Positions 24,894 through 33,859 are shown, numbered from the stretch's first letter. The stretch: DNA of 64,000 nucleotides from an uncultured Clostridia bacterium (GCA_927362715.1 CAKMIX010000001.1:117615-181614), one strand, 5' to 3'. Translations and numbers: made by a program. The notes: generated from the letters alone by a model not told the origin.

Positions 24894-25516
24894 CAAAGAA
24901 AGAGCGCACGATCAAGGCCGTTGAGGCCTTAAAAAAAGAATATCCCGACGCACTGTGCTCTCTGGAAGCACAGAACCCGTTGGAGCTTTTGATTGCCACC
25001 CGGCTGTCGGCGCAGTGCACCGACGCACGGGTGAATTTGGTTACGCCTGTTTTGTTCGCAAAATACAAAACACTTGATGATTATTGCGAGGCGCGTGTGG
25101 AAGATGTGGAAGAGATCATCCATTCCTGCGGTTTTTACCACGGTAAGGCACGCGATATTATCGGTATGGCGCAGAAGATCAGATCGGATTTCGGCGGGCG
25201 TGTGCCCGATACCATCGAGGCGCTCACGACGCTGCCCGGTGTGGGCAGAAAAACCGCGAACCTGATTGTCGGCGATGTGTATCATAAGCCCGCTGTGGTC
25301 ACGGATACGCATCTCATTCGCCTTGCGAACCGTATCGGGCTTGTGGAAACGAAAGACCCCGTCAAGGTGGAAACGGCGCTTCGAAAGCTGCTGCCGCCGG
25401 AAGAGAGCAACGACTTCTGCCACCGCTGCGTGCTGCACGGCAGGGCTGTGTGTACCGCGCGCAAAGCACACTGCGAAAGCTGCGCACTGAATTCCTTTTG
25501 CAAAAAGAACATATAG
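24890..25516 (+). CDS. nth: Endonuclease III (DNA glycosylase/AP lyase)
   Basis: The enzyme removes oxidised pyrimidines and nicks the abasic site. The 208-residue protein has the helix-hairpin-helix L-P-G-V-G-R-K-T-A with catalytic Lys121, the catalytic Asp139 in V-V-T-D-T-H, and the C-terminal iron-sulfur cluster C-x6-C-x2-C-x5-C (Cys188, 195, 198, 204). The length is normal. It overlaps the upstream XRE gene by four bases and is followed 11 bases later by dnaD, so repair and replication-initiation genes share a transcript. Confidence 0.96.
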   Translation: MTKKERTIKAVEALKKEYPDALCSLEAQNPLELLIATRLSAQCTDARVNLVTPVLFAKYKTLDDYCEARVEDVEEIIHSCGFYHGKARDIIGMAQKIRSDFGGRVPDTIEALTTLPGVGRKTANLIVGDVYHKPAVVTDTHLIRLANRIGLVETKDPVKVETALRKLLPPEESNDFCHRCVLHGRAVCTARKAHCESCALNSFCKKNI

Positions 25517-25527
25517 GATGACGACCC

Positions 25528-26565
25528 ATGTATAAACCAAACCCCAACTGTTACGGCGCGATGTTTGCCATTCCTGCCATCGCTGCCGATCAATATCTTG
25601 CCGAAGCCTCCGGTGACGACTTGAAAGTCCTTTTGAGTATTTTTCGAGACCCGAGCGGCGGTATTTCCATAGACAATCTTTCCGCAGCGCTGAAGCTTTC
25701 GGCAGACAAAGTGCTCGCGTCGCTCGATTTCTGGGTATCGCGCGGCGTGCTTTTATTTACGGATGAGCAGGGCAACACGAAGTTTGTGCCGCGCGCACAG
25801 CGTGCAACTGCACCCGAGATGCCTGCGCAAAAACCTGCCTCCCCCCTCCCCGCCGCAAAGCCTGCCGTTGTGCATACGCTCCCGACGCCGGAGATCCCGA
25901 AGCCGACTATGGAGCAGATCGCTGCGCGCCTTGCGGAGGACGATACGGTCAAAAGCCTGTTTTTGGAGGCACAGCACATACTCGGGCGCACATTCGGTTT
26001 GGATGTGCAATCAACGCTTTTGGCTTTATATGATACCTACGGGCTGCAAAAAGAGGTTATTTTGACGCTGCTGCAGCACCTGACCGAAAAAGGCCGGGGC
26101 TCCACGGCCAACATCCTGAAGGTCGGTAAAATTTGGGCGCAGCACGAGATCGAAACGCTGGACGATGCAAATGAATACATCAAGAATGACGCTGCCGCAA
26201 CGCAGTTGTTCCGCTCACTTGCCGCGGCAGTCGGGATCGCGACCCCGCGCCCTACCCCGAAGCAGACGGAATACATCCTTTCCTGGCAGGGCATGGGCTT
26301 TTCGGCAGATATGCTGATCAAAGCCTATGAGGAAATGGCGGAACGCACGGGGAAAGTCTCGTTCGCGTATATGGATAAGATCCTGAAAAACTGGTATGCA
26401 AACAATTTGAAAACACCGAACGCGGTAGATGAAAGCTATAAAGCGGCTTCTGCCGCACGTAAGAGCGCGGGAGACCGCGGTACATCATACAATTTGGATG
26501 AGGCGCTGCAAAAAGCGACCCTCTCTGCAAAGAAGCTCGCAGAAAGAAAGAATACGGAGCAGTAA
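25528..26565 (+). CDS. dnaD: DnaD-domain replication initiation protein
   Basis: The 345-residue protein has an N-terminal winged-helix-like region (about 25-90), a Pro/Ala-rich linker (95-125) and two DnaB_2/DnaD-like helical domains at about 135-205 and 215-290. The second ends in Y-M-D-K-I-L-K-N-W, close to the family's Y-I-D-x-I-L-x-x-W motif. DnaD proteins help load the replicative helicase in Firmicutes. The gene directly precedes the helicase loader gene with a two-base gap, which supports the assignment. Confidence 0.9.
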   Translation: MYKPNPNCYGAMFAIPAIAADQYLAEASGDDLKVLLSIFRDPSGGISIDNLSAALKLSADKVLASLDFWVSRGVLLFTDEQGNTKFVPRAQRATAPEMPAQKPASPLPAAKPAVVHTLPTPEIPKPTMEQIAARLAEDDTVKSLFLEAQHILGRTFGLDVQSTLLALYDTYGLQKEVILTLLQHLTEKGRGSTANILKVGKIWAQHEIETLDDANEYIKNDAAATQLFRSLAAAVGIATPRPTPKQTEYILSWQGMGFSADMLIKAYEEMAERTGKVSFAYMDKILKNWYANNLKTPNAVDESYKAASAARKSAGDRGTSYNLDEALQKATLSAKKLAERKNTEQ

Positions 26566-26567
26566 GC

Positions 26568-27539
26568 ATGGGATATGCAAAGCAAATTTACGCGCGCGCC
26601 GCTGAGATTTTACGGCAGCGCCGCGAGCAGGCGGAAACACAGGCACTTATGCGCAAAGCACAGGTACTGAAGGTGTGCCCGGAGATCGAGGAAATCGAAC
26701 GCCAAATGGCGCAGACGGGACTTGCCGCCGTACACGCCATCAGCGCGGGAGAAAAGGCGGAGGAAGCCGTGCGCGCACTTGCCGTTCGCAATTTGGAATT
26801 ACAGGAAAAGCGGCGGGAATTGCTCGCTCAGCACGGATTCCCCGCAGACTGCCTGCAGCCGGTATATACCTGCCCGGTTTGCAGCGACACGGGAGCGGTA
26901 AACGGGCACGCCTGTGCATGCTATAAAAAGCTGCTGCGCGACCTTGCATACCAGGAGCTCGCAAGCGAGAGCCCGCTCAAGCTGTCTGATTTTAACAGTT
27001 TTCGCCTGGATGTATATGACGCCGTGCCGAATGCCGACGGTCTGATCCCGCGTGAGGAAATGGAAGCGATCCTGCGCATCTGTCAAAATTACGCGGATAC
27101 ATTTTCGGACAAGGCGCAAAGCCTGTTCATGTACGGCAAAACGGGGCTTGGGAAAACCCACCTTTCGCTCGCCATCGCTGCCGCTGCGATCAAAAAGGGC
27201 TACGGTGTGGTGTACGGTTCGGCGCAAAACCTGTTTGGAAAGTTGGAAAAAGAACATTTCGGAAGGGAGCCCTATGCGGACACGGAAAGCCTTTTGGAGG
27301 ACTGTGACCTTTTGATTTTGGACGACCTCGGCGCAGAATATACCACGGGATTTATCAAAGCGGCAGTCTATAATATTGTCAACACCCGCCTTTTGTGCGC
27401 ACGCCCGACCATTCTCAACAGCAATTTGACGTTCTCGGAGCTGGAAACGCGATATTCCGACCGCGTGACTTCGCGCATTCTGGGCAACTATGCGGTGCTG
27501 CATTTTGTAGGCAGCGATATGCGCATCCGCCTTCGCTGA
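26568..27539 (+). CDS. dnaI: DnaI/DnaC-type helicase loader ATPase
   Basis: The 323-residue protein has an N-terminal helical region, a zinc site (Cys102, Cys105, Cys116, Cys118 in C-P-V-C and C-A-C) and an AAA+ domain with Walker A G-K-T-G-L-G-K-T (190-197) and Walker B L-L-I-L-D-D-L-G. It would load the replicative helicase with the DnaD protein. The ATG lies two bases after dnaD. A terminator follows at 27560. Confidence 0.93.
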   Translation: MGYAKQIYARAAEILRQRREQAETQALMRKAQVLKVCPEIEEIERQMAQTGLAAVHAISAGEKAEEAVRALAVRNLELQEKRRELLAQHGFPADCLQPVYTCPVCSDTGAVNGHACACYKKLLRDLAYQELASESPLKLSDFNSFRLDVYDAVPNADGLIPREEMEAILRICQNYADTFSDKAQSLFMYGKTGLGKTHLSLAIAAAAIKKGYGVVYGSAQNLFGKLEKEHFGREPYADTESLLEDCDLLILDDLGAEYTTGFIKAAVYNIVNTRLLCARPTILNSNLTFSELETRYSDRVTSRILGNYAVLHFVGSDMRIRLR

Positions 27540-27559
27540 AATGCTTTATCATAGCCTTG

Positions 27560-27599
27560 AACAGCTTTTGTGATTTACCTGCAAAAGCTGTTATTTTTT
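27560..27599 (+). terminator. Terminator after dnaI
   Basis: AACAGCTTTTG (27560-27570) and CAAAAGCTGTT (27582-27592) pair perfectly, followed by ATTTTTTT. Confidence 0.85.
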
Positions 27600-27611
27600 T
27601 CGAAAAAAACC

Positions 27612-27640
27612 TTGTATTTTACATACGGTCGGTGTATAAT
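27612..27640 (+). promoter_or_regulatory. Sigma-A promoter of the oxidoreductase gene
   Basis: TTGTAT (27612-27617), 17 bases, TATAAT (27635-27640). The predicted transcript starts near 27647, which excludes the upstream in-frame ATG codons as starts. Confidence 0.7.
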
Positions 27641-27671
27641 GTCGGAAATTTTGCGAAACGGGATGAATGAT

Positions 27672-28973
27672 ATGCCGCAAAAACCGATTACCGCCGTGAT
27701 CGTCGGCGCGGGGCATCGCGCCATTATTTATGCAAAACTGGCGCTGCAAAAGCCGGAGCTGCTTCGGATCGTGGGCGTTGCCGATCCCGACCCCATCCGG
27801 CGCGAAAAGACGCGCGAGATGTTCGGCTTTCCCGAAGAAAACTGCTTTGAGGACGCTGCAGCGCTGGCAGCCGTACCGAAATTTGCGGATGCCGTAATCA
27901 ACGGCACGATGGATCAGCAGCATGTGGAAACCGCTGTTCCCCTTTTGGAAAAGGGATACGACATGCTTCTTGAGAAGCCTTTCGCCACCAACGAGGCAGA
28001 AATGCGCCGCCTTGTAGACTGCGTGCGCAAAAAAGGCAACAAGGTCATGATCTGCCATGTGCTGCGTTACACGCCGTTTTACCTTTCCATTAAAGAACGT
28101 GTTGCCGCCGGCGAGATCGGCGACATCATCAATATACAGATGAACGAGCACGTCAGCTATCACCATCTTTCCACGTCGTATGTACGCGGCAAATGGGCGA
28201 ATTCCGACGTATGCCACACGACGATGCTTTTGGCAAAGTGCTGCCATGACATCGACCTGATGATGTGGATGATGGCCGAAACACGCCCGGTAACGGTATG
28301 TTCCTTCGGCAGTAAATTCCAGTTTAAGCCTGAGAACGCGCTGAAGGAAGCCGGCACGCGCTGCCTTGTGGATTGTCCGTTGGTAGAAACCTGCCGGTAT
28401 TCCGCCAAACGGCTGTATCTCGACCAGCCCGAACGCTGGGCATTTTATATTTGGGATAAGTTAGAGGGGCTCGAGCACCCCACCGAGCAGGACCGCGTCA
28501 ACCTTCTAAAAGGAGACAGCAACTACGGCAAATGCATTTATAAGTGCAACAACAACGTGGTGGATCACCAATCCGTGCTTGTGAATTTTGCGAGCGGCGC
28601 TACGGGCACGCACAATATGGTCGGCGGCGCTTCCAAATCCGAGCGGCGTATCCACATCATCGGGACACTCGGTGAGATTTACGGAGACTTTGAAGAGTCC
28701 AAATTCTATATCTCGAAGATCCACCCGACCAAGACCGACGAAAAGACGGTAGAAGAGGTCGATCTGCATGTTACGGGCGATATGGTCGGCGCATACGGCG
28801 GGCACGGCGGCGGCGACGAGCGGCTGGCGGAGGATTTCGTAAACTTTTTGCAGGGCGGCAAAACCAGCCTTGCGTGCACCTCGATCTTTGACTCCGTGGC
28901 AGGACATCTGTGCGTATATCTTGCAGATCGTTCGCGCGAGCAGGACGGCATGCCGCAGAAAGTCATGCTGTAA
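27672..28973 (+). CDS. Gfo/Idh/MocA-family oxidoreductase
   Basis: The 433-residue protein is a sugar or inositol dehydrogenase-type enzyme. An N-terminal Rossmann domain begins A-V-I-V-G-A-G-H-R, the catalytic E-K-P-F lies near residue 105, and a C-terminal dimer domain follows. A Cys-rich stretch near 240-265 (C-L-V-D-C, then C-R-Y-S-A-K) could bind a metal. The ATG at 27672 is preferred because the promoter's transcript starts near 27647 and ACGGGA lies eight bases upstream; 27663 is possible. The substrate is unknown. The gene appears monocistronic, between its own promoter and terminator. Confidence 0.9.
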   Translation: MPQKPITAVIVGAGHRAIIYAKLALQKPELLRIVGVADPDPIRREKTREMFGFPEENCFEDAAALAAVPKFADAVINGTMDQQHVETAVPLLEKGYDMLLEKPFATNEAEMRRLVDCVRKKGNKVMICHVLRYTPFYLSIKERVAAGEIGDIINIQMNEHVSYHHLSTSYVRGKWANSDVCHTTMLLAKCCHDIDLMMWMMAETRPVTVCSFGSKFQFKPENALKEAGTRCLVDCPLVETCRYSAKRLYLDQPERWAFYIWDKLEGLEHPTEQDRVNLLKGDSNYGKCIYKCNNNVVDHQSVLVNFASGATGTHNMVGGASKSERRIHIIGTLGEIYGDFEESKFYISKIHPTKTDEKTVEEVDLHVTGDMVGAYGGHGGGDERLAEDFVNFLQGGKTSLACTSIFDSVAGHLCVYLADRSREQDGMPQKVML

Positions 28974-28990
28974 ATTCCAACATAAACACT

Positions 28991-29040
28991 ACCGCATTGC
29001 ACAGAAATTTCTCGTTGCAATGCGGTTTGTTGTATTTTTT
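28991..29040 (+). terminator. Terminator after the oxidoreductase gene
   Basis: ACCGCATTGCA (28991-29001) and TGCAATGCGGT (29016-29026) pair perfectly and are followed by TTGTTGTATTTTTTT. A second small GCAATG/CATTGC hairpin follows at about 29049-29063. Confidence 0.8.
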
Positions 29041-29071
29041 TACCTTATGCAATGAAACATTGCGTGACATT

Positions 29072-29100
29072 TTGACAAAAATATGGTTCAATGAAATTGT
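29072..29100 (+). promoter_or_regulatory. Possible promoter of the XRE-membrane gene
   Basis: TTGACA (29072-29077), 17 bases, AATTGT (29095-29100). The -35 is perfect and the -10 poor, which suggests regulation. Confidence 0.35.
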
Positions 29101-29115
29101 AAAGGAGGTATCGGT

Positions 29116-30663
29116 ATGGCAAAAGTTGCAAAAAATCTGCGCCGCCTGCGAACGGACTGCGGCATGACGCAGGCACAGCTGGCGGAAAAAATGCACGTTA
29201 CGCGGCAGGCGATCTCGAACTGGGAAAACGACAAGACCCAGCCCGACATTGACGCGCTCGTGCGGCTTTCTGAAATTCTGAACACAGAGATCGAAGCGCT
29301 CATCTACGGCAAACGCCGGCATATCGGCACGGATGAGCAGCGCCCGGACTACCGCATCCGCATCGTACTCGCCGTGCTCGGCACACTGTTTGTCGGCATT
29401 GGGCTTGTGCTGATCTTTTTCAATTTCTGGCGCGACTTTCCCCTGGGGCTGCAGGCGGTATTTTCCGTTCTGCCGATTCTTCTGGGGCAGGGTTTTGCCG
29501 TATACGTCTTTCTGCGGCAGAGGCAAAGCGTGCTGTTTCGGGAGTGCGCCGCTATCCTTTGGTGTGTAGGCGTCGTTTCCACCGTGGCGCTTGTAAACAG
29601 TGTTTTCGACATCCACTGCGGCTTTACGAATTGTCTTCTGCTGGATATTGTATTTTGTCTGCCTGTTTTGTGGCTGTTTCAAGCGGTCTCCCCATTGGCG
29701 CCGTATCTATATATGGTCATACACTGGTCAATACAGGCAAACACAGTGGAATTTCTCTTTGCGCTCCTCCTGCTTGCAGGCGGGCTGCTTTTGCCGCTGG
29801 TGCTTCGTAAGGACAAGGCGGATGCCCGCTACAAATTCTCCGTGTGGATCGCGACGCTTGGGGCTACCGCTTTTTATGCGGCAAAAATCATGGTGGAAGC
29901 TTTAGTAACAGATCCTTACGGCAACCCATTTTACATTCCGTTGCTTTTGTTCCCGGTATTTGCAGGATTTTTGCTTTTGGATCGCGGTTTGGACTTTACG
30001 AAGCCTTTTGCGCCACTGGGGCTTTTTGGCGGGACGATATGTTCCGCACTTTTTTCCATCATAGAATGGAGCAGCATACAACCATACTTTTATGCGTGGT
30101 CAGAAGGGTCATTGCTGAGTCAGTTAACCAATACAGAAGCCTATAAGCCTGTCTTTCCAAGCTTCGGCGACGCCCCGTGGATCTACATTTCTATTATGCT
30201 TGTCTGCGTCTTTATCGGGCTTTGTGTATTCCTGCGGCGGGACGATCTGGAGGATGAAATTCTGAAAATTCTGCAGGCTGCATTTCTGCTCGGCTCATAT
30301 TTGCTGGGCGTTTTCGGTGTTTTGTTTTCTGCGGAAAATTTCCTCCTGTTCATGATCGTAACAGCGATCGGCTTCGGAATCGTTTTGCTCCTGTCCGGAG
30401 CACAGACGATGCGGCTTGCTTATGTGAATCTCGGTATGATCCTGTTATTTATCCAGTGCATTGGTATTTTACAGATTTTCTCCCAAAACATCCTGATCGT
30501 CGGGCTTGGCTTTTTGGCGTTCGGCGCACTGCTTATAGGCATTAACATCAAAATGGCACTTGACAAGAAAGAGGCACTTGCCATGGAAGCACTAACCGAG
30601 CAAGCCGGCAGCAAAGGCCTTGGGGAAAATGAAGCAAATTCGGAAAAGGAGGGAGAAGCATGA
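29116..30663 (+). CDS. XRE regulator fused to a polytopic DUF2157-like membrane domain
   Basis: Residues 1-70 are an XRE helix-turn-helix (Q-A-Q-L-A-E-K-M-H-V-T-R-Q-A-I-S-N-W-E), and the rest of the 515 residues is about 12 hydrophobic helices resembling DUF2157. The next gene encodes a GDYXXLXY protein, the usual DUF2157 partner, overlapping by four bases (ATGA). AAAGGAGG precedes the ATG. The fusion puts a DNA-binding domain on the cytoplasmic face of a multi-pass membrane protein, so it probably senses a membrane or envelope state. No ligand can be named. Confidence 0.85.
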   Translation: MAKVAKNLRRLRTDCGMTQAQLAEKMHVTRQAISNWENDKTQPDIDALVRLSEILNTEIEALIYGKRRHIGTDEQRPDYRIRIVLAVLGTLFVGIGLVLIFFNFWRDFPLGLQAVFSVLPILLGQGFAVYVFLRQRQSVLFRECAAILWCVGVVSTVALVNSVFDIHCGFTNCLLLDIVFCLPVLWLFQAVSPLAPYLYMVIHWSIQANTVEFLFALLLLAGGLLLPLVLRKDKADARYKFSVWIATLGATAFYAAKIMVEALVTDPYGNPFYIPLLLFPVFAGFLLLDRGLDFTKPFAPLGLFGGTICSALFSIIEWSSIQPYFYAWSEGSLLSQLTNTEAYKPVFPSFGDAPWIYISIMLVCVFIGLCVFLRRDDLEDEILKILQAAFLLGSYLLGVFGVLFSAENFLLFMIVTAIGFGIVLLLSGAQTMRLAYVNLGMILLFIQCIGILQIFSQNILIVGLGFLAFGALLIGINIKMALDKKEALAMEALTEQAGSKGLGENEANSEKEGEA

Positions 30664-31271
30664 AGAAAAAATGGATCTTGGTTCTGCTGTGCGCAGTTAC
30701 AGTCTTACAGTTGAGCGCTTTGGCGGGATTCATAATGTATTATAACAATTTAGACAGCAAAATCGAAACACAAGGAACTGAATACCGTTTCCGCGTGCTG
30801 CTGGAGTCGATAGAGCCGAACGGTACGATCCACTTTTCCACAGGCAATGGCTATGATGATCTATTCACGTATGACTATTATTATTCCGGCGATTCCAACA
30901 GTACAAAGGCGGTTCGGTTAAAAGTGGATGCGGATGGATTTGCAAGTTTCGGCAGCCGGTTAGACAGCGTACCGAAAGACGGAGATTATTTGCTTCTGAA
31001 CCGCCCGAATGCATTTCCGAATACAACGGAGTACGCATCCGGAAATACTGCTCTGTACAACCCAACAAATTTTAATCTGCTTTCTTATTATTCTAAGACG
31101 TCCCGGATCGACAGCGACGTTTCGTTTGAACAGCCCGAAGCCTATGTGACCGTGCGCATTTATCAGGGGCACGCGGCAATCACGGGCATGTATATCGCCG
31201 GTGAGGATGTGCGCACGCTCGACGCGCTGCCCGAGCCCGTACGAATCGAAGGCGCCGGGGAAAACGCCTGA
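30660..31271 (+). CDS. GDYXXLXY-domain membrane-anchored protein
   Basis: The 203-residue protein has a single N-terminal transmembrane segment (residues 5-27) and an extracytoplasmic domain carrying G-D-Y-L-L-L-N-R near residue 105, the family's G-D-Y-x-x-L-x-Y/R motif. It is translationally coupled to the XRE-DUF2157-like gene upstream. The pair is seen together in many bacteria but has no established function; a joint sensor is a reasonable guess. Confidence 0.8.
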   Translation: MKKKWILVLLCAVTVLQLSALAGFIMYYNNLDSKIETQGTEYRFRVLLESIEPNGTIHFSTGNGYDDLFTYDYYYSGDSNSTKAVRLKVDADGFASFGSRLDSVPKDGDYLLLNRPNAFPNTTEYASGNTALYNPTNFNLLSYYSKTSRIDSDVSFEQPEAYVTVRIYQGHAAITGMYIAGEDVRTLDALPEPVRIEGAGENA

Positions 31272-31286
31272 CGTCTCTCCCCTTTC

Positions 31287-31329
31287 AAAGCAAAAAGCCG
31301 CTGCATTTTGCAGCGGCTTTTTGCTTTAT
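31287..31329. terminator. Long bidirectional terminator
   Basis: AAAGCAAAAAGCCGCTGCA (31287-31305) and its exact complement (31309-31327) form a 19-bp stem with a TTT loop. It separates two convergent operons. Confidence 0.9.
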
Positions 31330-31340
31330 TGCGGCACGGG

Positions 31341-31505
31341 TCATTTGCCCGCGTCATCCTTATTCTTATCCTTCTTCGTGCGGCTCGTCGCCTTATTGAG
31401 GATATAAATCGAGAGGATGATGATCCCCGTCACGACGAAGATCCCGACAAGCCCTTTTGCCATGATCGGCAGCGTTTGCAAAAACAAATCTACATTGATG
31501 CCCAT
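31341..31505 (-). CDS. 54-residue OadG-like (gamma) subunit of a sodium-pump decarboxylase
   Basis: This short frame begins with an ATG at 31505, preceded by GCGAGG at the end of the beta-subunit gene (five-base gap from its stop). The product, M-G-I-N-V-D-L-F-L-Q-T-L..., has one membrane helix (about residues 12-36, G-L-V-G-I-F-V-V-T-G-I-I-I-L) and a lysine-rich cytoplasmic tail ending K-K-D-K-N-K-D-D-A-G-K. This is the layout of OadG/GcdD-type small subunits that stabilise the decarboxylase complex. It is shorter than the typical 80-90 residues and lacks a Pro-rich linker. The location makes the assignment likely. Confidence 0.75.
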   Translation of the reverse strand: MGINVDLFLQTLPIMAKGLVGIFVVTGIIILSIYILNKATSRTKKDKNKDDAGK

Positions 31506-31509
31506 ACAG

Positions 31510-32655
31510 TTACCTCGCAATCAAATTCAAAATCAGGCCGCCCGCAATGACCGAGGCGATCTGCCCGGAGACGTTGACGCCGATGGAGTGCATCAGCAGG
31601 AAGTTCTGCTTATCCTCCGCAAGACCCATTTTGTGCACGACACGCGCCGACATGGGAAACGCCGAAATACCGGAAGCACCGATCATCGGGTTGATCTTCT
31701 TCTTTAAGAACAGGTTGAGGAATTTGGCGAAGAGTACGCCGCCCGCGGTATCGAAAATGAACGCGAACAAACCGAGGCCCAAAATCAGCAAGGTTTCCGG
31801 ATTGAGGAAATCCTCGGCACGCATGCGCGCCGCGATCGTGATGCCCAAAAGCAGGGTGATCAGGTTTGCCAGCACGTTCTGCGCCGTGTCGGACAGCGAA
31901 TTGAGCACGCCGCACTCGCGGATAAGGTTACCGAACATCAAGAAGCCGATGAGCGCGACCGCGCGGGGGGCAAAGATACCCGTGATCACCGTAACAATGA
32001 TCGGGAAGAGGATGCGCGTCAACTTGGAAACTTCTTTTTGCTCATACGGCATACGGATGAGGCGTTCTTTCTTGGTCGTCAGCAGCTTGATGACAGGCGG
32101 CTGGACGATGGGGACGAGCGCCATGTATGAATATGCCGCGACGATAATCGCACCGAGGTAATTGGACTGGAAATAGTTGGCGACGAAAATCGAGGTGGGG
32201 CCGTCCGCCGCGCCGATGATCGCAATAGACGCCGCATCTTTCAGGTCAAAGCCGAACAGCGCCGCCATGCTCAAGGTGAAAAAGATACCGAACTGCGCCG
32301 CCGCGCCGAAAAGCATCAGCTTCGGGTTCGTCAGCAGCGGACCGAAATCGATCATGGCGCCGATGCCGATGAACAACAAAAGCGGGAACAGCTCATTGGA
32401 AATACCGGAGTTAAAAAGAAGGTCGATCACGCCGGCTTCTACTTCACCGTCGTAAATTTGATCCACCACGCCGGAAAGCGGCAGGTTGACCAAGATCGCG
32501 CCGAAGCCCATCGGCAAAAGGAGGGTCGGCTCCATGTCTTTTTTGACGGCAAGATAAATAAGAATGCCGCCGATCACCCACATGATCACCTGTTTGTAGT
32601 CGAGATTAACAACATTGCCAAACAGGGGTTCTAAAAATTGTGTAATGGCTTCCAT
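31510..32655 (-). CDS. Sodium-ion-translocating decarboxylase beta subunit (OadB/GcdB type)
   Basis: The 381-residue membrane protein would couple decarboxylation of a carboxybiotin intermediate to sodium export. Family landmarks are G-A-A-D-G-P-T-S-I-F near residue 150 (the conserved Asp region) and G-A-S-G-I-S-A-F-P-M-S-A-R-V near residue 330. The ATG at 32655 follows GGGAG. A gamma-like small subunit gene follows. No alpha subunit (carboxyltransferase) or biotin carrier is in this window, so the substrate (oxaloacetate, glutaconyl-CoA or methylmalonyl-CoA) cannot be decided. Confidence 0.93.
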   Translation of the reverse strand: MEAITQFLEPLFGNVVNLDYKQVIMWVIGGILIYLAVKKDMEPTLLLPMGFGAILVNLPLSGVVDQIYDGEVEAGVIDLLFNSGISNELFPLLLFIGIGAMIDFGPLLTNPKLMLFGAAAQFGIFFTLSMAALFGFDLKDAASIAIIGAADGPTSIFVANYFQSNYLGAIIVAAYSYMALVPIVQPPVIKLLTTKKERLIRMPYEQKEVSKLTRILFPIIVTVITGIFAPRAVALIGFLMFGNLIRECGVLNSLSDTAQNVLANLITLLLGITIAARMRAEDFLNPETLLILGLGLFAFIFDTAGGVLFAKFLNLFLKKKINPMIGASGISAFPMSARVVHKMGLAEDKQNFLLMHSIGVNVSGQIASVIAGGLILNLIAR

Positions 32656-32684
32656 ACAATTTCTCCCTGAACAAATTTGCATTT

Positions 32685-32713
32685 ATTATACTAAAATCTT
32701 CCGTGTTCTTCAA
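32685..32713 (-). promoter_or_regulatory. Promoter of the sodium-pump genes
   Basis: Reverse strand TTGAAG (32713-32708), 17 bases, TATAAT (32690-32685), giving a short leader. Confidence 0.65.
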
Positions 32714-32765
32714 TCCATTTTTGCACGAAAGACAGTGTTTCATGCATTTTCCGCAAAATAGACAA

Positions 32766-32802
32766 AAAGCGCGCAAAACCGAATCCCGATTTCGCGCGCT
32801 GT
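32766..32802 (-). terminator. Terminator of cysK
   Basis: On the reverse strand AGCGCGC (32800-32794) pairs with GCGCGCT (32774-32768) and is followed by TTTTG. Confidence 0.7.
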
Positions 32803-32841
32803 GTAAAAATTGGAGTAAGTCGCGGCGCGAAAAGGTGCGCT

Positions 32842-33774
32842 TCAGTCCTCCACGAGCGGCGTGGAAAGGTAGCGGTCGCCGCCGTCGGGCATGACCGCGA
32901 CAATAGTCTTCCCCGCATTTTCGGGGCGAACGGCAAGCTGTGAGGCTGCATACAGCGCCGCACCCGAAGAAATGCCGACGAACACACCGTCTGATTTGGC
33001 AACGGCACGCGCCGTCTCGAACGCCGCGTCGTCGGGTACGGGGATGATCTCATCATAGATCGATGTGTCCAGCGTCTTAGGCACAAAGCCCGCACCGATG
33101 CCCTGGATCTTATGCGCGCCGCTTCTCCCCTCGGAAAGAACGGGCGAAGAAAGCGGTTCGACAGCGACAACGCGAACATTTGGGTCTTTCTCTTTTAAAT
33201 ATTTGCCTGCGCCCGAAAGCGTGCCGCCTGTGCCGACACCCGCAACAAGAATATCGACCTTGCCGTCTGTGTCGCGGTAGATCTCAGGTCCGGTAGTCTC
33301 GTAATGCGCTTTCGGGTTGGCGGGATTTTCAAACTGCCCCGCAACTATGCTGTTTTCCGTTTGGCCGTGCAGTTCTTCCGCACGCCGGATCGCCCCGGAC
33401 ATACCCTCATTTCCCGGGGTGAGCACAAGCTCGGCACCGTAAGCGCGCATCAATTTGCGGCGTTCTACGCTCATCGTTTCCGGCATGGTGATCACGACCT
33501 TATAGCCGCGCGAAACCGCCATGGCGCAAAGCCCGATGCCGGTGTTGCCGGAGGTCGGTTCGATGACCGTGCCGCCGGGCTTCAGCACACCGCGGCGTTC
33601 GGCGTCATCCAAAATGGAAACGGCGATACGGTCTTTGGCACTGCCCGCCGGGTTAAAATATTCCAATTTGAGCAGCAAGCGCGCTGAAAAACCCCGTTCA
33701 CGCGCCAGGCAGACGGGCTCGAACAGCGGCGTATTGCCGACAAGCTGCGCAAGATTGTCATATATTTTAGACAT
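32842..33774 (-). CDS. cysK: Cysteine synthase A (O-acetylserine sulfhydrylase)
   Basis: The PLP enzyme makes cysteine from O-acetylserine and sulfide. The 310-residue protein has the PLP lysine in G-S-A-K-D-R (Lys47), the substrate loop P-T-S-G-N-T-G (73-79) and the phosphate-binding G-V-G-T-G-G-T near residue 175. The length is normal. The ATG at 33774 follows AAGGAG by eight bases. It has its own promoter and terminator, so it appears to be transcribed alone. Confidence 0.95.
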   Translation of the reverse strand: MSKIYDNLAQLVGNTPLFEPVCLARERGFSARLLLKLEYFNPAGSAKDRIAVSILDDAERRGVLKPGGTVIEPTSGNTGIGLCAMAVSRGYKVVITMPETMSVERRKLMRAYGAELVLTPGNEGMSGAIRRAEELHGQTENSIVAGQFENPANPKAHYETTGPEIYRDTDGKVDILVAGVGTGGTLSGAGKYLKEKDPNVRVVAVEPLSSPVLSEGRSGAHKIQGIGAGFVPKTLDTSIYDEIIPVPDDAAFETARAVAKSDGVFVGISSGAALYAASQLAVRPENAGKTIVAVMPDGGDRYLSTPLVED

Positions 33775-33830
33775 AAAACCACTCCTTTTCGTGCACAGAT
33801 CGGTCTGCAACCGTGCATTTTCCCGCAAGC

Positions 33831-33859
33831 ACGATACCACAGACACTCGTTTTTGTCAA
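33831..33859 (-). promoter_or_regulatory. Promoter of cysK
   Basis: Reverse strand TTGACA (33859-33854), 17 bases, TATCGT (33836-33831). Confidence 0.65.

Noticed and set aside
32691..33179. Reverse 162-codon frame overlapping the end of cysK
   Set aside because: It shares its strand with cysK but is in another frame, Arg/Ser-rich and without a ribosome binding site; only its short tail lies outside cysK.
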